A DNA stretch of 64,000 bases, taken from Cellulosimicrobium protaetiae. GTDB taxonomy: Bacteria > Actinomycetota > Actinomycetes > Actinomycetales > Cellulomonadaceae. The position numbers and the translations under genes are program-made. Of the stretch, positions 58,738 through 64,000 are shown piece after piece. The stretch is taken from positions 4,464,001 to 4,528,000 of the forward strand of contig NZ_CP052757.1 of the NCBI RefSeq assembly GCF_009708005.2, read 5' to 3'. The notes under the pieces were generated by a model, which searched no databases, was not told where the DNA came from, and worked only from the letters and a program-made list of their open reading frames with translations. Position 1 is the first letter of the stretch; every line of letters begins with the position of its first letter.

Positions 58738-59717
58738 CGGATCTCCTCCGCCTGCTTCAGCTGCCGCACGTTGTAGACGATGATGGGGATGACCAGGACG
58801 AAGAGGATGACCGCGAGCGCGGCCCCGAGCCCCTGCTCCCCCTGCCGCAGCGCCTGCGTGTAGAACTCGTTGGCGACGACCGACGTCTCGAAGCGGCCGC
58901 CCGTCATCGTGCGGACGATGTCGAAGACCTTGAGCGTGCCGATCGCGATCGTCGTGAGGACGACCACGAGGGCCGGGCGGATGCTCGGCACCGTGATGTA
59001 GCGGAACATCCGCATGCCGCCGACGCCGTCGAGCCGGGCGGCCTCGACGATGTCGTCCGGGATGGCCCGGATCGCCGCGGCAAGGATCGTCATGGCGAAC
59101 CCTGCCTGGATCCAGATCATCACGAGGATGAGGAAGAACGTGTTCGCCGGTGCGCTGAGCAGGAACTGCTGCGGCTCCAGCCCGAGCCAGACCAGGACCT
59201 GGTTGAACAGGCCGATCTGGGGCTGGCTCGCCGGCTTGTACTCGTACATGAACTTCCAGATGATGCCCGCGCCGACCATCGAGATCGCCATCGGCATGAA
59301 GATCAGCGTCTTCGCGAACTTCTCGAAGCGAGAGCGGTCGACGACGACCGCGTAGATCAGGCCGAGCAGGGTCGACACGAGCGGCACGACGATGACCCAG
59401 ATCGCGGTGTTGCGCAGGACGATCTGGAACTCGTCCCGCGTGAACGCCGTGACGTAGTTGTCGAGCCCGACGAACGCGGAGCCCGTGCGGTTGTAGAACG
59501 AGTCGCGGATCGTGCGAAGGCCCGGATAGAGCAGCCCGAACGCGAGCATGACGACGGCTGGACCGGCGAACGCGAGCGCGACGACCCACCCGGGCACGCG
59601 TCTCGGCCGGTCGACGAGGAAGAGGATCAGGCCCATGACGACGACGAAGAGCAGGATCGCGACGAGCATGACCGCGAGCTTGCCCCCCGTTCCGTCGGGG
59701 TCGAGCAACCAGTCCAT
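58734..59717 (-). CDS. Sugar ABC transporter permease (AglF-like)
   Basis: A 327-residue permease. It has two extra N-terminal helices, as in AglF, before the usual six-helix core. Landmarks are LYPGLRTIRDSFYN, GAGIIWKFMYEYKPASQPQIG and the EAA loop EAARLDGVGGMRMFRYITVP (about 235). It pairs with the AglG-like permease. No ATPase is linked; a shared MsiK-type ATPase elsewhere is likely. Confidence 0.93.
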   Translation of the reverse strand: MDWLLDPDGTGGKLAVMLVAILLFVVVMGLILFLVDRPRRVPGWVVALAFAGPAVVMLAFGLLYPGLRTIRDSFYNRTGSAFVGLDNYVTAFTRDEFQIVLRNTAIWVIVVPLVSTLLGLIYAVVVDRSRFEKFAKTLIFMPMAISMVGAGIIWKFMYEYKPASQPQIGLFNQVLVWLGLEPQQFLLSAPANTFFLILVMIWIQAGFAMTILAAAIRAIPDDIVEAARLDGVGGMRMFRYITVPSIRPALVVVLTTIAIGTLKVFDIVRTMTGGRFETSVVANEFYTQALRQGEQGLGAALAVILFVLVIPIIVYNVRQLKQAEEIR

Positions 59718-59836
59718 GTGAGGGCTCCTGAGATGACCGGCCGCGGCCGGGACGAACGGTTCGGCGGGAAGGACGCCGGGGACGGGTCGCCCGAGGGTCG
59801 GCCCCCTCGGACGACCCGCCCCCGGGTCGACGTGCG

Positions 59837-59885
59837 AGCCCGGGGCCCGCGGCGCGGCTCGTGCCGCGCCGTCAGGCCCCGGGCT
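59837..59885 (-). terminator. Nested hairpin after the binding-protein gene
   Basis: Outer arms AGCCCGGGGCC (59837-59847) and 59875-59885 pair perfectly; the inner stem CGGCGCGGC (59850-59858) pairs with 59863-59871. It lies in the 177-bp gap between binding protein and permeases, the same position as the hairpin at 25219 in the other importer. Confidence 0.7.
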
Positions 59886-59894
59886 GCCCGCGGG

Positions 59895-61301
59895 TCAGGA
59901 CGTCGGCCAGGACGCCTCGATGGCGTCGAGCACGGCCTCGTCGGACTTGTCGCTCGCGATCCACTCCGTCATCTCGGTCCAGAAGGAGCCCGCGCCCACC
60001 GCGGCGGGCATCATGTCGGAACCGTCGAAGCGGAACGTGTAGCTCTCGTCCGTGAGCAGCTCGTACGCCTGCTGGTCCATGGGCGACTGCAGCAGCTCGG
60101 GGTCGAGTCCGTTGTTCGCGCTGATCCAGCCCTGCGGGGTCACGCTCGCCTTCGCGTTCGACCACTCGGGGCTCGACAGGTACGCGTGGAACGCCTGGAC
60201 CTCGGGACGGTCGGTGAAGGCGGCCACGAACTCGCCGCCACCGAGCAGCGGCTTGTCGTCCGCGGTCTCGCCCGGGAGGTAGAACGCCCACACGTCGCCG
60301 TCCTCCGCGACCGTGAGGTCGGGGTCGAGGGTCGTCCAGTTGGCCTGGTAGAACGTCGCCTGCCGGTGCATGTAGCACAGGCCGTCGATGATCGGGTAGC
60401 CACCCTCGGTGAACTCGGTCGTCGCGATGGTGCTCACGTCGCCGAGGCCGCCGTTGACGAGCTCCTCGTTCTTCAGCACGTCACCGACCGTGGCGAGCGC
60501 CGTGGCGATCTGCGGGTCGTTGAACGGGATCTCGTGGTTGACCCACTGGTCGTAGACCTCGGGACCGGCCGTACGCAGGACGACGTCCTCCATCCAGTCG
60601 GTGGCCGGCCAGCCGGTGGCCTCGCCCGATGCGATGCCCGCGCACCACGGCTTGACGTCGCCGCCGGGGTTGTCGGCGACGATCTGGTCGGACAGCTCCA
60701 TGAGCTCGTCCCACGTCGTGGGGATCTCGTAGCCCGCGTCGGCGAACATCGACGGCGAGTACCAGACGAACGACTTCACGTTCGCGCCGAGCGGGGTCGC
60801 GTAGAGGGTCCCGTCGACGGTCCCGTACTCCTTCCACGACTCGGTGTAGTACTGGTCGACGTTCGCGGCGGCGTCCTCGCCGACCGGCTGGATCGCGTCG
60901 GGGAAGTCGGCCACGATGCGGCGCAGCAGACCGGGCTGCGGCAGGTACGCGATGTCGGGCGCGCTGCCGGACTGGATGCGCACCGGGAGCTGTGCCTCGA
61001 ACTCCTTGGATCCCTCGTACTCGATCGTGGCGCCCGTGCACTCCTCGAACGGCTCGTACGACGCCTGCTGCTGCTCCGCCTCGGTGTCGACGATCGTCGA
61101 GTACACCGTCACCGTCTTGCCGGACAGGTCCCCGTACTGCTCGTAGTCGGCGCAGTCCACCTCGGCGCTGGGCGACTCGTCGTCGCCACCGCCGCCGCCC
61201 CCGCCGCTGCACGCCGCGAGCACGAGCGCGAGACTCGCGCCGCCGGCGGCGACCGCCAGCGTGCGGCGACGTGCCGCGCTGGTCCTCGTGGTCCTGGTCA
61301 T
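59895..61301 (-). CDS. Alpha-glucoside-type ABC binding lipoprotein (AglE-like)
   Basis: A 468-residue lipoprotein with lipobox ALVLAAC and a run of seven glycines after the lipidated cysteine. The mature part matches AglE/ThuE-like CUT1 binding proteins: VTVYSTIVDTEAEQQQASYEPF, GSAPDIAYLPQPGLLRRIV, TTWDELMELSDQIVADN and VTPQGWISANNGLDPELL. These bind alpha-glucosides such as trehalose, maltose or sucrose. The ATG at 61301 follows GGAGG at a spacing of five. The operator 61407-61422 lies about 105 bp upstream. Confidence 0.93.
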   Translation of the reverse strand: MTRTTRTSAARRRTLAVAAGGASLALVLAACSGGGGGGGDDESPSAEVDCADYEQYGDLSGKTVTVYSTIVDTEAEQQQASYEPFEECTGATIEYEGSKEFEAQLPVRIQSGSAPDIAYLPQPGLLRRIVADFPDAIQPVGEDAAANVDQYYTESWKEYGTVDGTLYATPLGANVKSFVWYSPSMFADAGYEIPTTWDELMELSDQIVADNPGGDVKPWCAGIASGEATGWPATDWMEDVVLRTAGPEVYDQWVNHEIPFNDPQIATALATVGDVLKNEELVNGGLGDVSTIATTEFTEGGYPIIDGLCYMHRQATFYQANWTTLDPDLTVAEDGDVWAFYLPGETADDKPLLGGGEFVAAFTDRPEVQAFHAYLSSPEWSNAKASVTPQGWISANNGLDPELLQSPMDQQAYELLTDESYTFRFDGSDMMPAAVGAGSFWTEMTEWIASDKSDEAVLDAIEASWPTS

Positions 61302-61406
61302 CTCAGCCTCCACCTCGTCGTGGGTACGGACGCCGTCACCCCGGTCCGGTGAGGACCGGGCGCGTCGCGACGTCGCGAGCGCGGGTGCGCTCTCGCCCTA
61401 GTCACC

Positions 61407-61422
61407 ATGCAAGCGGTTGCAT
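61407..61422. promoter_or_regulatory. LacI-type operator upstream of the alpha-glucoside ABC operon
   Basis: ATGCAAGCGGTTGCAT is a 16-bp near-palindrome with one mismatched pair at the centre. It has the same half site (TGCAAGC) as 62652-62664. The neighbouring sequence 61423-61574 shows no gene. Confidence 0.8.
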
Positions 61423-61539
61423 CGCGCCGCCGCAAGCACAGGGAAGGCGAGTTTGCGTAACGATTCCGTCACGCGCGCCGGGTGCGCGCTCTCTCGGCTC
61501 GGCCTTCCCTGGCCACGCTCCCACGCGCGGGGACGGAGC

Positions 61540-61555
61540 GCGCGACGAGTCGCGC
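61540..61555 (-). terminator. Weak hairpin after the second lacI-type gene
   Basis: GCGCGAC (61540-61546) pairs with 61549-61555 around a two-base loop, 20 bases after the stop codon. Confidence 0.35.
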
Positions 61556-61574
61556 CACCGGTCGGGCGAGGCCT

Positions 61575-62603
61575 TCAGCGGCGGGCGCGAGGCGGGGCGG
61601 TCGAACCGCGCCGGACGAGCTCCGTCGGGTACGTGAGGCTCTCCGGCACCGGGGCGCCGTTGATCATGTCCAGGAGGAGGAGCGCGGCGTCGAACCCCTG
61701 CTGGTACGCGTCCTGGGCGATGGTGGTGAGCCCGACGAGCTCGCCGAGGTCGTGCCCGTCCACGCCCACGACGGACAGGTCCTCCGGGACGCGCAGCCCC
61801 AGGTCCCGCGCCGCGAGGATCGCCCCCATCGCCATCTCGTCCGACGCCGCGAACACGGCCGTCACGTCCGGGCGGCGGCACAGCAGCTCCGCGGTGGACT
61901 CGCGCCCGCCCGCGACGTCGAAGTCACCGTTCACCTCGAGCTCCTCCTCGACGAGGACGCCCGCCTCCTCCAGGGCCCGCACGTAGCCCCGCGCTCGCTC
62001 CACCGGCGGGGACCACGACGACACGAGGTCCGGCACCCCCGTCACGTGGCCGATCACCCGGTGCCCCAGGTCGAGGAGATGGCGCGTGGCGGCCCGCCCG
62101 GTCGCGACGTCGTCGAGGCGGACCGTCACCTGGTCGGCGGGACCCGAGCCGACGAACGCGAGCGGCCGCGCGAGCCCGAGGAGCGAGCGCACCTCGTCGT
62201 CGTCCAGCGGCAGCCCGACCACGAGGGTCCCGTCGACCCGGTGGCGCAGGACGCTCGGGTCGACCCGGCGGCGGGACGCGGTCCGGCGGACGTCGAACGT
62301 GTACAGCAGGACGTCGTAGCCCAGGTCGCGCAGGGCACGCTCTGCCCCCTCGATGACGTTCGCGAAGAACCAGCGGTTGACCCACGGCGTGAGGACGCCG
62401 ATCGTGCGCGTGCGCCCGGTGGCCAGCGACGACGCGGACGGCGTGGGCACGTACCCGAGCCTGGCCGCCTCCGCGAGCACGCGCAGGCGCGTCGCCTCCG
62501 AGACGTTGGGCAGGCCGCGCAGGGCGCGCGAGACGGTCGCCGTGGACACCCCGGCGGCCTGGGCGACGTCGTCGATACCTGCCACGACGGGTGATGCTGC
62601 CAC
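61575..62603 (-). CDS. LacI-family regulator of the alpha-glucoside ABC operon
   Basis: A LacI-type repressor of 336-342 residues with the standard N-terminal HTH GIDDVAQAAGVSTATVSRALRG and hinge, then an effector domain (TIGVLTPWVNRWFFANVIEGAE; AVFAASDEMAMGAI; SVVGVDGHDLGELVGLTTIAQD). Start codons are GTG at 62603 or GTG at 62585. The latter gives the usual MAxIxDVA beginning, and neither has a ribosome site. It lies upstream of the binding protein on the same strand. The palindrome at 62652-62664 just before it suggests autoregulation. Confidence 0.93.
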   Translation of the reverse strand: MAASPVVAGIDDVAQAAGVSTATVSRALRGLPNVSEATRLRVLAEAARLGYVPTPSASSLATGRTRTIGVLTPWVNRWFFANVIEGAERALRDLGYDVLLYTFDVRRTASRRRVDPSVLRHRVDGTLVVGLPLDDDEVRSLLGLARPLAFVGSGPADQVTVRLDDVATGRAATRHLLDLGHRVIGHVTGVPDLVSSWSPPVERARGYVRALEEAGVLVEEELEVNGDFDVAGGRESTAELLCRRPDVTAVFAASDEMAMGAILAARDLGLRVPEDLSVVGVDGHDLGELVGLTTIAQDAYQQGFDAALLLLDMINGAPVPESLTYPTELVRRGSTAPPRARR

Positions 62604-62651
62604 GGCACGGGGTGCGTGGCGAGGCGCCGTGCCACATCGTGAGCAGATCGA

Positions 62652-62664
62652 TGCAAGCGCTTGC
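62652..62664. promoter_or_regulatory. LacI-type operator before the regulator gene
   Basis: TGCAAGCGCTTGC contains the perfect 12-bp palindrome GCAAGCGCTTGC (62653-62664). It lies 49 bp before the regulator start and 118 bp before map, which is transcribed the other way. Confidence 0.85.
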
Positions 62665-62782
62665 TGCGCGGCGGACCGATATCGTGGGGAGGCCCGCCCG
62701 CGTCGCACCACGCGACGCCGTGGCACCACCCGATGCCGCCGCGCGTCCTCGGGCACACGACCTGCGAACCGGAAGGACCACG

Positions 62783-63574
62783 ATGATCGAGCTGAGGACC
62801 CCGCGGGAGATCGACCAGATGCGACCCGCAGGACGGTTCGTCGCCGACGTCCTCACCACGGTGCGCGCGGCCACGAAGGTCGGGACGAACCTGCTCGAGC
62901 TCGACGAGGTCGCCCACAAGATGATCCGCGACCGCGGGGCCGAGTCCTGCTACATCGACTACCACCCGTCGTTCGGCGCGAGCCCGTTCGGCAAGGTCAT
63001 CTGCACGTCGGTCAACGACGCCGTGCTGCACGGCCTCCCCCACGACTACGCGCTGCGCGACGGCGACCTGCTGAGCATCGACTTCGCCGCGTCCGTCGAC
63101 GGCTGGGTCTCGGACTCCGCGCTGTCGTTCGTCGTCGGGACTCCGCGCGCGGGTGCGCTGGGCGAGGCTGACGCGAAGCTCATCCAGACGACGGAGCGCG
63201 CGCTCGAGGCGGGCATCGCCGCCGCGCAGCCCGGCAAGAAGACGGGCGACATCTCCGCGGCCATCGCCGACGTCGCGCACGCGGCGGGCTACACGGTGAA
63301 CACCGACTTCGGGGGGCACGGCGTGGGCCGCACGATGCACGGCGAGCCGCACGTCCCCAACGACGGCCGCCGCAAGCGCGGGTTCCCGCTCAAGCCGGGC
63401 CTGGTCATCGCGATCGAGCCCTGGTTCCTCGAGACCACGGACGAGATCTACACCGACCCCGACGGCTGGACCCTGCGCTCGGCCGACGGGTCGCGGGGCG
63501 CCCACAGCGAGCACACCGTCGCGATCACCCCGGACGGCCCGGTCGTCCTCACCGCGCGCGAGCCCCGCGACTGA
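62783..63574 (+). CDS. map: Methionine aminopeptidase, type I
   Basis: A 263-residue metalloprotease of the pita-bread fold. Metal ligands and neighbours are visible as SIDFAASVDGWVSDSALSFVVG (the DxxxxxxxxxxxD pair), GHGVGRTMHGEPHVPN (metal-binding His, then substrate His), IAIEPWF and the final HSEHTVAITPDG (Glu). It removes the initiator methionine from new proteins. The ATG at 62783 follows GGAAGGA. Actinobacteria often carry more than one map gene; the gene is not next to adk/infA here, so it may be the second copy. Confidence 0.95.
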   Translation: MIELRTPREIDQMRPAGRFVADVLTTVRAATKVGTNLLELDEVAHKMIRDRGAESCYIDYHPSFGASPFGKVICTSVNDAVLHGLPHDYALRDGDLLSIDFAASVDGWVSDSALSFVVGTPRAGALGEADAKLIQTTERALEAGIAAAQPGKKTGDISAAIADVAHAAGYTVNTDFGGHGVGRTMHGEPHVPNDGRRKRGFPLKPGLVIAIEPWFLETTDEIYTDPDGWTLRSADGSRGAHSEHTVAITPDGPVVLTAREPRD

Positions 63575-63653
63575 CCGACCGCGAGGCAGCGGCCCGGTAG
63601 CGCGAGGGTACGGCCGGGTACCGCGAGCTGGAGGCCTGGTGACGACCGTGTCT

Positions 63654-64000
63654 CTACCTCGGCGGAAGGAGCTTCCGGAAGAACGTCGCCGACGCGTCGT
63701 AGCCCAGCGCTTCGTAGAAGGGCGCGGCTCGCCGCGTCGCGAGAGCGACGTACGCCGACCCGGACGCGGCCCGCCCACTCCTCGGCCGCGCCCACGAGGA
63801 GGCGCCCGGTCCCGCGGCGGCGCGCACCGACGTCGACCATGACCTCCTCGACCCACGCCACGGGCGCGTTGGCGAAGAGCGTCGCGTGGCGGTGTGCCAC
63901 GAGGTAGCCGACGACGTCGTCCCCCGCCTGCGCGACGACCACGAGCGCGTGCGGGTCGGCGAGGAGCAGCGCGAACGACGCGTCGAGGTAGGGCCGCAGG
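63654..64000 (-). pseudogene. GNAT acetyltransferase, frameshifted, N terminus outside the window
   Basis: The reading frame entering from the right edge encodes a GNAT core: VVAQAGDDVVGYLVAHRH and VEEVMVDVGARRRGTGRLLVGAAEEWA, with the acetyl-CoA loop RRRGTGRLL. After about 63770 the natural ending is in the next frame: SAYVALATRRAAPFYEALGY followed by DASATFFRKLLPPR and a TAG at 63656-63654. The original frame instead runs on as unrelated arginine-rich sequence into map. One extra base near 63753-63772 explains this. It is either a real frameshift mutation or a sequencing error. Confidence 0.75.

Overview
This 64-kb window is chromosomal DNA of a very GC-rich actinobacterium. The gene content (an actinobacterial conservon, the proteasome activator Bpa, ectABC, many GTG starts, leaderless genes with a TAnnnT hexamer 6-7 nt before the start codon, and large secreted glycosidases) points to the Cellulomonadaceae/Promicromonosporaceae (Cellulosimicrobium-like). 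That placement is inference from content, not from a marker gene. I see no prophage, transposase, CRISPR array or rRNA.

Layout. 1-9.2 kb: the end of a cation-diffusion transporter, a complete Mrp-type Na+/H+ antiporter operon (mrpA/B fusion, C, D, E, F, G), an unrecognised conserved gene, and dcd. 9.3-11 kb: a TM2 protein, tRNA-Gly(CCC), and a HEPN/MNT toxin-antitoxin pair. 11.1-35.4 kb: the most interesting part, a glycan-utilisation locus. It holds a mannose-isomerase/epimerase-like enzyme, a giant secreted GH92 alpha-mannosidase, a LacI regulator, an operon of ROK regulator, XylF-type binding protein, ATPase and permease, a second sugar ABC importer, a secreted GH97 enzyme, and a 1321-residue secreted protein with an unassigned alpha-helical N-terminal domain. 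35.5-44.3 kb: two PH-domain membrane proteins, an NrdG-like radical SAM activase, a GyrI-like protein, a TetR/hydrolase pair and ectABC. 44.5-48.9 kb: three tRNA genes, a FtsX-type ABC exporter and a ThrE-type exporter. 48.9-54.8 kb: a four-gene conservon. 55-57.7 kb: a quinone oxidoreductase, Bpa and an EamA exporter. 57.8-62.6 kb: an alpha-glucoside-type ABC importer with its own LacI regulator. 62.8-64 kb: methionine aminopeptidase and a frameshifted acetyltransferase.

How it works together. Three promoter regions in the 18-31 kb locus carry the same palindrome (core GACAGCGCTGTC): in front of the GH92 gene, between the two divergent transporter operons, and at the start site of the 1321-residue gene. 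The three large secreted proteins (GH92, GH97, unassigned) end in the same 84-88 residue domain (RCLxGKxYVAVR ... VAPGxxxYQSFAxR ... CG at the very C terminus), although their catalytic parts are unrelated. I read this as one regulon for an alpha-mannose-rich glycan such as fungal mannan or high-mannose N-glycans: secreted enzymes trim it, the importers take up the sugars, and the isomerase-like enzyme feeds mannose into the cell. The substrate is inference. A second, independent regulon is visible at 57.8-62.6 kb, with operators of the type TGCAAGCGCTTGC.
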